Assembly: GCA_003838145.1 (NCBI GenBank)
Contig: QYZZ01000026.1
Coordinates: 1-33,665, forward strand
Source of the DNA: Tindallia sp. MSAO_Bac2
GTDB lineage: Bacteria; Bacillota; Clostridia; Peptostreptococcales; Tindalliaceae
Reading direction: 5' to 3'
Length of the DNA stretch: 33,665 nucleotides
Notes under the pieces: model-generated
The model's database searches: none
Told to the model about the DNA's origin: nothing
The model's input: only the letters and a program-made list of their open reading frames with translations
Part shown: one piece after another, positions 16,329 through 24,014 of the stretch
How the letters are laid out: every line of letters begins with the position of its first letter
Position numbering within the stretch: the first letter of the stretch is position 1
Position numbers and translations under genes: made by a program

Positions 16329-16363
16329 GTAATTGAGAATTGATGATTGATAATTGATAATTA
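16329..16363 (-). repeat. Heptamer tandem repeat, 5 units
   Basis: On the minus strand five heptamers: TAATTAT, CAATTAT, CAATCAT, CAATTCT, CAATTAC. It has the same unit length and copy number as the array at 13173-13207. A 6-bp hairpin AGACGC/GCGTCT lies beside it at about 16310-16324. Confidence 0.75.
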
Positions 16364-16375
16364 AGTTCAAATACC

Positions 16376-16550
16376 CATGGGGCACTCGTACCCGCAGTGC
16401 ACAAGAGCACACAATCAAAAGATAAAACATTAAGACCTTCAAACAAGTTACAAACGCTTATTCGGAGTTATCCACACCATTTCAGGGCGCAGGCAACCAT
16501 TTTGCGCATACCCCCTTAGGGGCACTCGTGCTATTTCCTATACCTTAAAA
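16376..16550. repeat. Dispersed intergenic repeat material with one DnaA box
   Basis: GGGGCACTCGT occurs twice (about 16379-16389 and 16518-16528). A perfect DnaA box TTATCCACA lies at 16468-16476. The order CTTATTC, TTATCCACA, TTTGCGCAT, GCTATTTCCT, A-run matches 63-120 with insertions. In both places the block sits right behind the terminator of a minus-strand gene. No coding sequence is seen. Confidence 0.5.
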
Positions 16551-16574
16551 AACCCGTCTGCGACGGGTTTTTTT
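16547..16574 (-). terminator. Terminator of the sirC-hemC-cobA/hemD-hemB operon
   Basis: AAAAAACCCGTC (16547-16558) and GACGGGTTTTTT (from 16562) form a 12-bp stem with a 3-base loop. On the minus strand the stem runs into a T6 tail, just beyond the hemB stop. Confidence 0.9.
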
Positions 16575-16579
16575 GTTAA

Positions 16580-17551
16580 TTATTGGTTGTCGATCCACTC
16601 AGCCATTTCCCTGGCAAAATAGGTGAGAATTATATCAGCTCCAGCTCTTTTAATACTGGTAAGGGTTTCCACCATGATCAGGTCATTATCCAACAGTCCC
16701 TGCTGAACCGCATTTTTTATCATGGCATACTCACCACTGACCTGGTATGCCCCCAAGGGTAATCTGAACTGCTCTTTCACTCTTCTGATAATATCCAGAT
16801 ACGCCAGTGCCGGCTTAACCATCAGCATATCAGCGCCTTCTTCCACGTCCAGTTCTGCTTCCCGTAGGGCTTCTTCCGCATTTGCCGGGTTCATCTGATA
16901 GCTTCGGCGATCGCCAAACTGTGGGGTGCTTCCTGCCGCCTGCCGAAAGGGTCCATAAAATGCGGAGGCATATTTTACACTGTAGCTCATAATGCCGGTG
17001 TGCTGATATCCATTTACATCCAGCTTCCGACGTATTGCTGCCACTCTTCCATCCATCATATCTGAAGGAGCCACCACATCGGCACCGGCTTGCACGTGGG
17101 TGAGTGCTGTCTGCGCTATCAGTTCCAGTGATTCATCATTCAGTACCCGTCCGTCTTCCACTATCCCACAGTGACCATGGTCCGTATATTGACATAAGCA
17201 TACGTCTGTAATAACAAGCATTTCCGGAAATTCTTCCTTTATTCGTTGTACCGCCTGTTGAATGATGCCTCTGGGATCGTAAGCTTCCGATCCAAAAGCA
17301 TCTTTCCGATCCGGAAGACCAAATAAAATAACAGCTTTTATACCCAGGTTTATCAGTTCCTTTATTGTATCCGACAGTTGGTCTGTGGATAAGTGATATT
17401 GCCCGGGCATCCCTGAAATTTCTGATTTTATGTTTTTTCCGTGCACAACAAACAGCGGCTGTACTAAATCTTCTTTATTCACAACCGTTTCCTGAACCAA
17501 GCTTCTCATTGCTTCATTTTCCCTTAGCCTTCTGGGTCTTTTAAGATTCAT
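16580..17551 (-). CDS. hemB: Delta-aminolevulinic acid dehydratase (porphobilinogen synthase)
   Basis: A 323-residue enzyme that condenses two 5-aminolevulinate molecules into porphobilinogen. The zinc-site cysteines are Cys118, Cys120 and Cys128 in DVCLCQYTDHGHCG, so it is the zinc-dependent form. The Schiff-base lysines are Lys193 (SYSVKYASAFYGPFR) and Lys246 (MLMVKPAL). Length is normal. ATG 17551 lies inside the end of cobA/hemD (11-base overlap), so it is the last, coupled gene of the operon. Confidence 0.97.
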   Translation of the reverse strand: MNLKRPRRLRENEAMRSLVQETVVNKEDLVQPLFVVHGKNIKSEISGMPGQYHLSTDQLSDTIKELINLGIKAVILFGLPDRKDAFGSEAYDPRGIIQQAVQRIKEEFPEMLVITDVCLCQYTDHGHCGIVEDGRVLNDESLELIAQTALTHVQAGADVVAPSDMMDGRVAAIRRKLDVNGYQHTGIMSYSVKYASAFYGPFRQAAGSTPQFGDRRSYQMNPANAEEALREAELDVEEGADMLMVKPALAYLDIIRRVKEQFRLPLGAYQVSGEYAMIKNAVQQGLLDNDLIMVETLTSIKRAGADIILTYFAREMAEWIDNQ

Positions 17552-19067
17552 CTTTGACTTTCGACTCCTTTCTTATGGCTTCCACCAGAGCGTTTATGGT
17601 GTGCGGATCCGCCTGGCAGGTAACCGGAAGACCTCTTTCGTATGCCGCAGCTGCTGTTACCGGTCCGATAACGGCAATATTGGAATTTTGAACCAGGTGC
17701 AGATTTTCTTCTCCTATAATTTCTGCAAAATTGTTAACAGTGGATCCGCTGGTAAAGGTGATCCAATCGATTTTTCCCGACAGTATTTTAACCAGGTGAT
17801 CTCGGTTTGCCATTGGTACTTTTGTTTCGTATAGTACCAATTCTTCCACTTCGGCTCCCATTGCTTCCAGGCCCTGAATTAAATTTTTCCGTCCAAGGCC
17901 GGCGCGTGGCAGCAATACTTTTTCACCTTCCTGAACCAATGGTTTCAATGTTTCAAGTATTCCTTCCGCTGTGAAAACTTCCGGCAGATAATCCACCCGT
18001 ATACCTGCTTTTTCCAGTCTTCCCTGAGTCGAACTTCCCACAGCAGTAATTCTGCAATCTTTTGAAAGACAGCGCAGATCCATTCCATTCTTCTGCAATT
18101 GTTTCATGAAGGTATCCACACCATTGGTGCTGGTGAAAATAATATGTTGATAGTTTTCCAGATTTCTGAGTATGTGTTCCATGTTTTTCGGATTTTCAAT
18201 AGGCTTTATTTCTATGGTTGGAAATTCCAGTACCACAGCTCCCTGATTTTTTAAATTTTCAGTCAGCCTGCTGGCTTGTTCCCTGCTTCTGGTCACCATA
18301 ATACGTTTCCCGAAAAGGGGCTTTTTTTCCACCCACTGCAGTACCGGCTGCAGGGCCACTACATCACCAATAACGATAATACAGGGTGGCTTCAAATCCT
18401 CATCCCTAACACGTTTTACAATATTCCTCAATGTCCCGGCTACGGTTTTTTGCTGTGATGTTGTTCCACGATGAATCAGAGCTGCCGGTGTTTCCGGGTT
18501 TTTACCGTATTTCGTCAGCTGGTCCACGATTATTTCCAGCTGACCAACTCCCATAAGAAATACCAAAGTGCCCGACAGTTTTGCCAGCACTTCATAATCC
18601 AGAGATTCTTCCTGTGTCGGATCCTCGTGCCCTGTGATTACATGGAAGGAAGGGCTGATATGCCGGTGAGTTACAGGGATTCCTGCATAGGCCGGCACTG
18701 CAATAGCTGAAGTGATCCCCGGCACAATTTCAAAGGGCAGGTTTTCTTCAGCCAAAGCCAGTGCTTCTTCACCTCCGCGGCCAAACACAAAAGGATCTCC
18801 ACCTTTCAGCCTAACCACGATTTTTCCCTCTTTAGCCTTCTCCACCAGAATCCGGTTGATTTCTTCCTGAGGCACCGGATGATGATCAGGCTTTTTCCCC
18901 ACATTTATCATTTCTGCTCCTTCAGGTGCATAAGCTAACAGCTCCGCTCCCGAAAGGCGATCGTACATCACAACTTCTGCCTTTTTCAGACAGTTCATTC
19001 CTTTTATGGTAATGAGATCCTCTGCACCCGGTCCTGCTCCAACCAGGTAAACCATTGGATTTTTCAT
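17541..19067 (-). CDS. cobA-hemD: Uroporphyrinogen-III C-methyltransferase / uroporphyrinogen-III synthase fusion
   Basis: A 508-residue two-domain protein. Residues 1-245 are the SAM-dependent methyltransferase (VYLVGAGPGAEDLITIKG, YDRLSGAELL, VVRLKGGDPFVFGRGGEE, VPGITSAIAVPAYAGIPVTHR), which makes precorrin-2. Residues about 250-508 are HemD (GKRIMVTRSREQASRL, IIFTSTNGVDTF, AVGSSTQGRLEKAG, ITFTSGSTVNNF), which closes and inverts the tetrapyrrole ring. The fusion thus makes uroporphyrinogen III and commits it to the siroheme branch. ATG 19067 has GGGAGG 8 bases upstream. It is 18 bases after hemC and overlaps hemB. Confidence 0.96.
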   Translation of the reverse strand: MKNPMVYLVGAGPGAEDLITIKGMNCLKKAEVVMYDRLSGAELLAYAPEGAEMINVGKKPDHHPVPQEEINRILVEKAKEGKIVVRLKGGDPFVFGRGGEEALALAEENLPFEIVPGITSAIAVPAYAGIPVTHRHISPSFHVITGHEDPTQEESLDYEVLAKLSGTLVFLMGVGQLEIIVDQLTKYGKNPETPAALIHRGTTSQQKTVAGTLRNIVKRVRDEDLKPPCIIVIGDVVALQPVLQWVEKKPLFGKRIMVTRSREQASRLTENLKNQGAVVLEFPTIEIKPIENPKNMEHILRNLENYQHIIFTSTNGVDTFMKQLQKNGMDLRCLSKDCRITAVGSSTQGRLEKAGIRVDYLPEVFTAEGILETLKPLVQEGEKVLLPRAGLGRKNLIQGLEAMGAEVEELVLYETKVPMANRDHLVKILSGKIDWITFTSGSTVNNFAEIIGEENLHLVQNSNIAVIGPVTAAAAYERGLPVTCQADPHTINALVEAIRKESKVKDES

Positions 19068-19085
19068 AATATACGCCTCCCGGAG

Positions 19086-20009
19086 TTAAATATTTTTTGC
19101 AGCCAGCAACTCTCCTGCACCTTGTTGAAGCAGTTCTTTCGCTACCTGAATTCCCAGCTTTTCCGCTTCGTCTTTTCCCCACATCCTGGCCGTCAGACGC
19201 TTACCGGTTTGAACGCAGGCCACCATACCCGTCAGGACCATACCGTTTTCCGTGATACTTCCATAGGCTCCCACGGGAACATGACAATCCCCTTCCAGGT
19301 AATTAAGAAACCCTCTTTCTGCTTCGATGATCCGCCGCGTTGCCGGATCATCCAGAATGCCGACAATTTTGGCTGTTGCAGTGTCCTTTTGGCGAATTTC
19401 ACATCCCAGTGCTCCCTGGCCGACAGCGGGGATAAAAACTTCCTCAGAAAATGCAAAGTGACGGCTTTCATCATAGTAACCGGATCTTATCAATCCGGCG
19501 GCTGCTAAAATGATTCCATCCATTTTCTGCTCTTTCATTTTACGAATTCTGGTTTCAATATTGCCGCGAATGGGCTTCACCTGACAGTCCGGTCTCAAGG
19601 TCTTAATCTGCGCCTGCCTTCGCACGCTGCTGGTGCCAATGACAGCACCTTCCGGCAAATCTTTCCAGGATTTTCCATCTTCAGTCACAAGCACATCCCT
19701 CGGATCTTCCCTTTCCGGGATAGCAACCATCCGGAGTCCTTCCGGCGATTTACCGGGAACATCCTTCATACTATGAACTGCCAAGTCAATGCTGCCATCA
19801 AAAAGTGCGTTTTGTATTTCTTTTACAAAAAGGCCTTTCCCACCAACCTTGTCCAATGTGCGATCTAAAATAATATCGCCCTTGGTTTTTATGATCTTTA
19901 TTTCGACTCTCAGCCCCGGATTCGCCTCTTCCAGTCTGTGCTTGACCCATTCTGCCTGAATAAGTGCCAGACGGCTTCCCCGGGATCCGATTATCAGTTT
20001 TTTCACCAT
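19086..20009 (-). CDS. hemC: Porphobilinogen deaminase (hydroxymethylbilane synthase)
   Basis: A 307-residue enzyme that polymerises four porphobilinogens into hydroxymethylbilane. Visible hallmarks are IIGSRGSRLALIQA, the catalytic Asp83 in HSMKDVP, IGTSSVRRQAQI, RGNIETRI and the dipyrromethane-cofactor Cys242 in LEGDCHVPVGAYG. The usual Gly-Gly-Cys is Gly-Asp-Cys here. ATG 20009 has AGGAGG upstream. It starts 8 bases after sirC and precedes cobA/hemD by 18. Confidence 0.97.
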   Translation of the reverse strand: MVKKLIIGSRGSRLALIQAEWVKHRLEEANPGLRVEIKIIKTKGDIILDRTLDKVGGKGLFVKEIQNALFDGSIDLAVHSMKDVPGKSPEGLRMVAIPEREDPRDVLVTEDGKSWKDLPEGAVIGTSSVRRQAQIKTLRPDCQVKPIRGNIETRIRKMKEQKMDGIILAAAGLIRSGYYDESRHFAFSEEVFIPAVGQGALGCEIRQKDTATAKIVGILDDPATRRIIEAERGFLNYLEGDCHVPVGAYGSITENGMVLTGMVACVQTGKRLTARMWGKDEAEKLGIQVAKELLQQGAGELLAAKNI

Positions 20010-20017
20010 ATAACCTC

Positions 20018-20674
20018 CTATGTATTCCCTTTTTTTCGGGATATTTTATCATATGCTTTCATCAGAAAGGATTCAATTTCTTTCATTGGGAGTTTAAGCG
20101 CCTCATCAACAGGGCCCTGAAATACCAGATACTGAAAAATTTCCTGCCTTGCTTTCTGGGTTTCTATCTCACCAGCTGCTTTTTCCCTTATTTTCCCCAG
20201 GGCTGCAACAACAACGGCATAAGGCTTTCCGTATACCTGCGACAGATCCTGTCTGATTTTTTTTGCCAGCATTGGACTGTTACCGTCGGTGCAAACCGTC
20301 AGAAGCAACTCACCCCGCCGCAATGAGGCCGGTAAAATAAAATCACAGAACTCCGGCATATCGGCTATATTCAGGAGAGTATTCGTTTTATCAGCTTCCT
20401 GCCTGCATTTTAAGCTGACTTCCTTTTTCCCGACAGCAACAAAACCAAATTTTATGTTTTCCAGATCTCCCGCCTGATACTGCCGTTTAAGCCATACAAG
20501 GCACCCCTCAGAAATTCTTTCCTGAATTATTTCTGTTATCTCCGGGCTGATCACCGTCACAGCCGCTCCTGCCGCCAGTAAAGCTGTAATCTTTCTTTCC
20601 GCTACTTTACCCCCGCCAATAACGACGCACTTCTTTCCCTCTAATTGAAGCATAATCGGAAAATGATTGCCCAT
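20018..20674 (-). CDS. sirC: Precorrin-2 dehydrogenase / sirohydrochlorin ferrochelatase-like protein
   Basis: A 218-residue protein of the Met8/SirC/CysG-N family. The NAD-binding motif is VVIGGGKVAERKI (residues 18-30). The family Asp, used for dehydrogenation and chelation in Met8 and CysG, is Asp105 (LLNIADMPEFCDFILPA), and the dimerisation part follows SPMLAKKIRQDL. It oxidises precorrin-2 to sirohydrochlorin and may insert iron. No separate ferrochelatase (SirB/CbiK) is in the window, which favours the two-function form by inference. ATG 20674 has AGGAGAG 7 bases upstream. It is the first gene of the minus-strand operon. Confidence 0.9.
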   Translation of the reverse strand: MGNHFPIMLQLEGKKCVVIGGGKVAERKITALLAAGAAVTVISPEITEIIQERISEGCLVWLKRQYQAGDLENIKFGFVAVGKKEVSLKCRQEADKTNTLLNIADMPEFCDFILPASLRRGELLLTVCTDGNSPMLAKKIRQDLSQVYGKPYAVVVAALGKIREKAAGEIETQKARQEIFQYLVFQGPVDEALKLPMKEIESFLMKAYDKISRKKGNT

Positions 20675-20733
20675 ATTCTACTCTCCTAAAAATATTCATA
20701 TTTTTCGCCGATGGTAATCTTTTCAAAAAAAGA

Positions 20734-20762
20734 CTGATAAACCTGAACAGTTGTATTATAAT
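20734..20762 (+). promoter_or_regulatory. Promoter of the ahb operon
   Basis: CTGATA (20734-20739), a 17-base spacer and a perfect TATAAT (20757-20762). The -10 lies in the near-palindrome CATTATAATA/TATTATAATG, so the minus strand also has a TATAAT (20760-20755). Its -35 for the sirC operon is weak. Confidence 0.55.
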
Positions 20763-20799
20763 GGACATGGAACAACATTAAATATATCATAGTCCATTA
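20759..20799. promoter_or_regulatory. Spaced inverted repeat in the divergent heme control region
   Basis: TAATGGAC (20759-20766) and GTCCATTA (20792-20799) are perfect 8-base inverted arms, centre-to-centre 33 bp, about three helical turns. The left arm overlaps the -10. This is a candidate operator for a regulator that senses heme or iron and controls both operons; the function is inferred. Confidence 0.45.
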
Positions 20800-20848
20800 A
20801 ATAGATTCTATCATTTAGACAGTTATTTTGAAAGGTGGCTCATTTTTT

Positions 20849-22036
20849 ATGATCAGCTTTACTAAGTTTTTGACAGGAGCCCATCATTTTGGCGATCAGC
20901 TGAGATATCAGGCTGAAGCAGCTAAATGGCCCCACGGCATCCGTAAGGGATGTGGCCCTGTTGTTGCATGGAATATGACCAGAACCTGTAACCTCCGCTG
21001 TGTTCATTGTTATATGAATTCAGATTACCAGCAATATCCTGGAGAACTTAATCACGAGGAAGCCATAACATTTATCCAGTCTCTGGCCGATTTCAATGTG
21101 CCGGTACTTCTTTTTTCCGGAGGCGAACCCTTGATTCGCCCGGATTTTTTTGAATTGGCGGCAGAAGCTGCCCGACTGGGTATCCGACCCACCCTTTCCA
21201 CCAACGGTACCCTCATTACCCGGGATGTGGCCAGGCGACTGAAACAGATAGGTGTTGGTTATGTAGGAATCAGTCTGGACGGACTTGAAGCTGTCCACGA
21301 TGAGTTCAGACAGAAAAAGGGTGCTTTCAGGCAGGCTTTTCAGGGAATCGAAAACTGCGTCGCAGAAGGCCAGCGGGTTGGTCTCCGTTTTACTATTAAC
21401 CGGCATAATATGAATGATGTTAACGAGATTCTGAATTTGGTGGAAGAGGCAAACATCGACCGTATCTGCTTTTATCACCTGGTTTATTCCGGACGTGGCA
21501 GCCAGATAACAGCAGATGACGTCACACCGCAGGAAACCCGGCAGGTTGTGGACCGAATTTTTCACCGTACATTGGATTTTCATCAGCGGGGACTACAAAA
21601 AGAAATACTAACGGTAGATAATCATACAGATGGTGTTTACCTGTACCTGAAACTAAAGCAAACGCATCCGGAAAAAGCCGAAGCCGTTCTTAAACTGCTG
21701 AAGCGCAATGGTGGCAACAGAAGCGGCATGGCTTTTGCCAATGTGGACAGCCAAGGCAACGTTCATCCGGATCAATTCACGCAAAACCATACCTTTGGTA
21801 ATGTAAAAGATAAACCTTTCTCCGAAATATGGCAAGGAATGGAACATCCGATTCAGGCAGGTCTGAAAAACCGAAAAGCTTTATTAAAGGGCCGGTGCGC
21901 CACCTGCCGCTGGTTGGACCTGTGCAATGGTAATTTTCGGGCCAGAGCGGAGGCTGTCACTGGTGATTTTTGGGAGTCAGATCCTGCCTGTTATCTGACA
22001 GACGAAGAAATTAAACAGGACGGTGATATTCTTTGA
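20849..22036 (+). CDS. ahbC: Radical SAM heme-pathway protein AhbC (NirJ1-like)
   Basis: A 395-residue radical SAM/SPASM enzyme. Cluster ligands Cys47, Cys51 and Cys54 lie in TRTCNLRCVHCYM. VLLFSGGEPLIRPDFFEL is the SAM-binding GGEP region. A C-terminal Cys group (GRCATCRWLDLC, then DPACYL) suggests an auxiliary cluster. The opening ISFTKFLTG...FGDQLRYQAE fits the NirJ1 subgroup. In the alternative pathway AhbC removes the acetate side chains of 12,18-didecarboxysiroheme to give iron-coproporphyrin III. ATG 20849 has AAAGGTGG about 10 bases upstream; TTG 20828 precedes that site. It overlaps ahbD by 4 bases. AhbC versus AhbD is assigned by resemblance and order only. Confidence 0.87.
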   Translation: MISFTKFLTGAHHFGDQLRYQAEAAKWPHGIRKGCGPVVAWNMTRTCNLRCVHCYMNSDYQQYPGELNHEEAITFIQSLADFNVPVLLFSGGEPLIRPDFFELAAEAARLGIRPTLSTNGTLITRDVARRLKQIGVGYVGISLDGLEAVHDEFRQKKGAFRQAFQGIENCVAEGQRVGLRFTINRHNMNDVNEILNLVEEANIDRICFYHLVYSGRGSQITADDVTPQETRQVVDRIFHRTLDFHQRGLQKEILTVDNHTDGVYLYLKLKQTHPEKAEAVLKLLKRNGGNRSGMAFANVDSQGNVHPDQFTQNHTFGNVKDKPFSEIWQGMEHPIQAGLKNRKALLKGRCATCRWLDLCNGNFRARAEAVTGDFWESDPACYLTDEEIKQDGDIL

Positions 22037-23034
22037 TAATATCCTGGAACAGCACAAACCAATGCAATATGTTTTGCGATCACTGCTATCGTGATTCCGG
22101 CATAAAATCCAGTCAGGAACTAAATACGAAGGAAGCCAAAGCTTTGTTGGATGAGATAAAAAAAGCCGGGTTCAAAATCATGATTTTCAGCGGCGGGGAG
22201 CCTTTAATGCGTAATGATTTGGTAGAATTGGTTGCCTATGCGAAAGCTATTGGCCTCAGACCGGTTCTGGGAAGTAACGGTACTTTGCTGACACCGGAAC
22301 TGGCAGCAGACCTGAAAAATGCCGGCGCCATGGGAATTGGCATCAGTCTGGACAGTATGAGCGCAGAAAAGCACGATAAGCTTCGGCAGTACAAAGGAGC
22401 CTGGAAAGAAGCTGTGAGAGGAATGAACATCTGCAAAAAGGCAGGTCTTCCTTTTCAGATTCATACCACTGTCATGGACTGGAATACCCCGGAGCTGGAA
22501 GCACTGACAGATTTTGCTGTTGATGAAGGAGCTGTTGCCCATCATTTTTTCTTTCTTGTACCCACGGGAAGAGGCGCCAGTATTGAAGACACATCTCTTC
22601 GTGCCGCAGAATATGAATCCGTGATTACTCGGATCATGCAAAAACAAAAAGAAGTTGCCATCGAATTAAAGCCTACCTGTGCTCCGCAATTTATGCGGAT
22701 TGCAAAAGAGCTCCATATTGAAACCCGATTTGGACGTGGCTGTCTCGCCGGCACTGCTTACTGTATTATTAGTCCCACGGGAAAAGTTCAGCCCTGCGCC
22801 TATATGGATATGGAGATAGGTGATGTACGCCAAACACCATTTAGTGAGATCTGGGCAAACAGTACTGTTTTTAAAACCCTGAGAAGTTTTGATTATTCAG
22901 GATACTGCGGTCATTGCCGGTACAAAAAAAGCTGTGGCGGATGCCGGGCCAGAGCCGCCTATTATCATAATGGTGATTACATGGCTGAAGAACCCTGGTG
23001 CCTGTACCAGGGAGGAAAAAAGGAGGTCACCTGA
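22033..23034 (+). CDS. ahbD: Radical SAM heme synthase AhbD (NirJ2-like)
   Basis: A 333-residue radical SAM/SPASM enzyme. Ligands are Cys11, Cys15 and Cys18 in NQCNMFCDHCYRD, followed by IMIFSGGEPLMRND. A C-terminal Cys-rich SPASM region has CLAGTAYC, VQPCAYMD and CGHCRYKKSCGGCRARA. AhbD converts the two propionates of iron-coproporphyrin III to vinyls, giving heme, and works under anoxic conditions. The start is TTG 22033 within TTGA, overlapping the ahbC stop; the family normally starts at this short distance from the first Cys. Its stop overlaps the ahbA ATG by one base. Confidence 0.87.
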   Translation: MIISWNSTNQCNMFCDHCYRDSGIKSSQELNTKEAKALLDEIKKAGFKIMIFSGGEPLMRNDLVELVAYAKAIGLRPVLGSNGTLLTPELAADLKNAGAMGIGISLDSMSAEKHDKLRQYKGAWKEAVRGMNICKKAGLPFQIHTTVMDWNTPELEALTDFAVDEGAVAHHFFFLVPTGRGASIEDTSLRAAEYESVITRIMQKQKEVAIELKPTCAPQFMRIAKELHIETRFGRGCLAGTAYCIISPTGKVQPCAYMDMEIGDVRQTPFSEIWANSTVFKTLRSFDYSGYCGHCRYKKSCGGCRARAAYYHNGDYMAEEPWCLYQGGKKEVT

Positions 23035-23513
23035 TGGATGCCACCGATGAGAAACTGCTCACAATCATTCAGCACCATTTTCCGGTTTCACCCCGCCCTT
23101 ATCAGGTGCTGGCAGAAAAACTGGGCACCAGTGAAAAGGATGTTTTGCATCGTGTAACACGTTTTAAAGAAAATGGGCTTATCCGGCGCATAGGCGGTGT
23201 TTTTGATTCCAAGAAGCTGGGATATGTCAGCACTTTATGCGCCGTCGCCGTTCCAGAGGATAAAATAACGGAAGCTGCCAGAATTATTAATGCCTTGCCG
23301 GGCGTGACTCATCATTATGTCCGTAAGCATCAGTATAATTTATGGTTTACACTGATTTCACCCTCAGCTGAACAACAGGATCAAACCCTTTTTGAGCTGG
23401 AAGACCGGTTGCAGAAAACAGCTGATTCCGGTACAATAGTAAACCTGCCGGCTAAACGTGTTTTTAAGATTAAAGTTCAGTTTAATGCCGATAGAGCGGG
23501 AGGCACTTTATGA
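23034..23513 (+). CDS. ahbA: Siroheme decarboxylase subunit AhbA
   Basis: A 159-residue Lrp/AsnC-type protein. An N-terminal winged helix (about 3-60, ending GLIRRIGGVFDSKKLGYVS) is followed by a ferredoxin-like RAM/AsnC domain. The segment PGVTHHYVRKHQYNLWFTL carries the conserved His/Tyr/Asn pattern of siroheme decarboxylases. With AhbB it removes two carboxyl groups from siroheme (C12 and C18 side chains). It is an enzyme despite its DNA-binding fold, although a regulatory role has been considered for relatives. ATG 23034 has AAGGAGG 8 bases upstream and overlaps the ahbD stop (TGATG). Confidence 0.92.
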   Translation: MDATDEKLLTIIQHHFPVSPRPYQVLAEKLGTSEKDVLHRVTRFKENGLIRRIGGVFDSKKLGYVSTLCAVAVPEDKITEAARIINALPGVTHHYVRKHQYNLWFTLISPSAEQQDQTLFELEDRLQKTADSGTIVNLPAKRVFKIKVQFNADRAGGTL

Positions 23514-23992
23514 TCCTGACATCACTAGACAGGGCGATTATCCGCCGGCTTCAGGAGGATTTCCCCTTAACCGAAACACCTTATAAAGACATGGCCGATT
23601 CCCTTGATATTACGGAGGGCGAATTGCTGGAACGGGTGGAAGCTTACCTGAACGCCGGAATCCTTCGCAGGATAGGCGGTGTGGTACGTCATCAGAAATT
23701 AGGCTATCGGTCCAATTCCATGGTGGTATGGCAGGTGCCGGAAGAAAACATTGAGGAAGCAGGCAGGCAGATGGCCGCCCACCCGGCAGTGTCCCATTGT
23801 TACCAACGACCTTCTGCACCGGATTTTCCCTTTAACTTATATACCATGATCCATGGCAAAGAGCCCGGTGACTGCCAGCAGGTCGTGCAGGAATTGTCGG
23901 AAAAAACTGAGGTTAAGGTTTTTTATATGCTGGAAAGTTTGCAGGAGCTGAAAAAAACAAGTATGAAGTACTTTATAACTGATAATGAATAA
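23510..23992 (+). CDS. ahbB: Siroheme decarboxylase subunit AhbB
   Basis: A 160-residue partner of AhbA with the same fold. It has ILRRIGGVVRHQKLGYRSN and the AhbB signature VSHCYQRPSAPDFPFNLYTMIHG, whose His and Tyr residues line the siroheme pocket in characterised homologues. Its ATG overlaps the ahbA stop (ATGA), typical of subunits made in equal amounts. The topoisomerase gene begins 22 bases after its stop. Confidence 0.93.
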   Translation: MILTSLDRAIIRRLQEDFPLTETPYKDMADSLDITEGELLERVEAYLNAGILRRIGGVVRHQKLGYRSNSMVVWQVPEENIEEAGRQMAAHPAVSHCYQRPSAPDFPFNLYTMIHGKEPGDCQQVVQELSEKTEVKVFYMLESLQELKKTSMKYFITDNE

Positions 23993-24014
23993 AGCATCGG
24001 AAAGGAACGAAGTT

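Noticed and set aside
17384-17392. Reverse-strand DnaA box TGTGGATAA
   Set aside because: A single box inside hemB coding sequence, conserved for protein reasons; likely chance.
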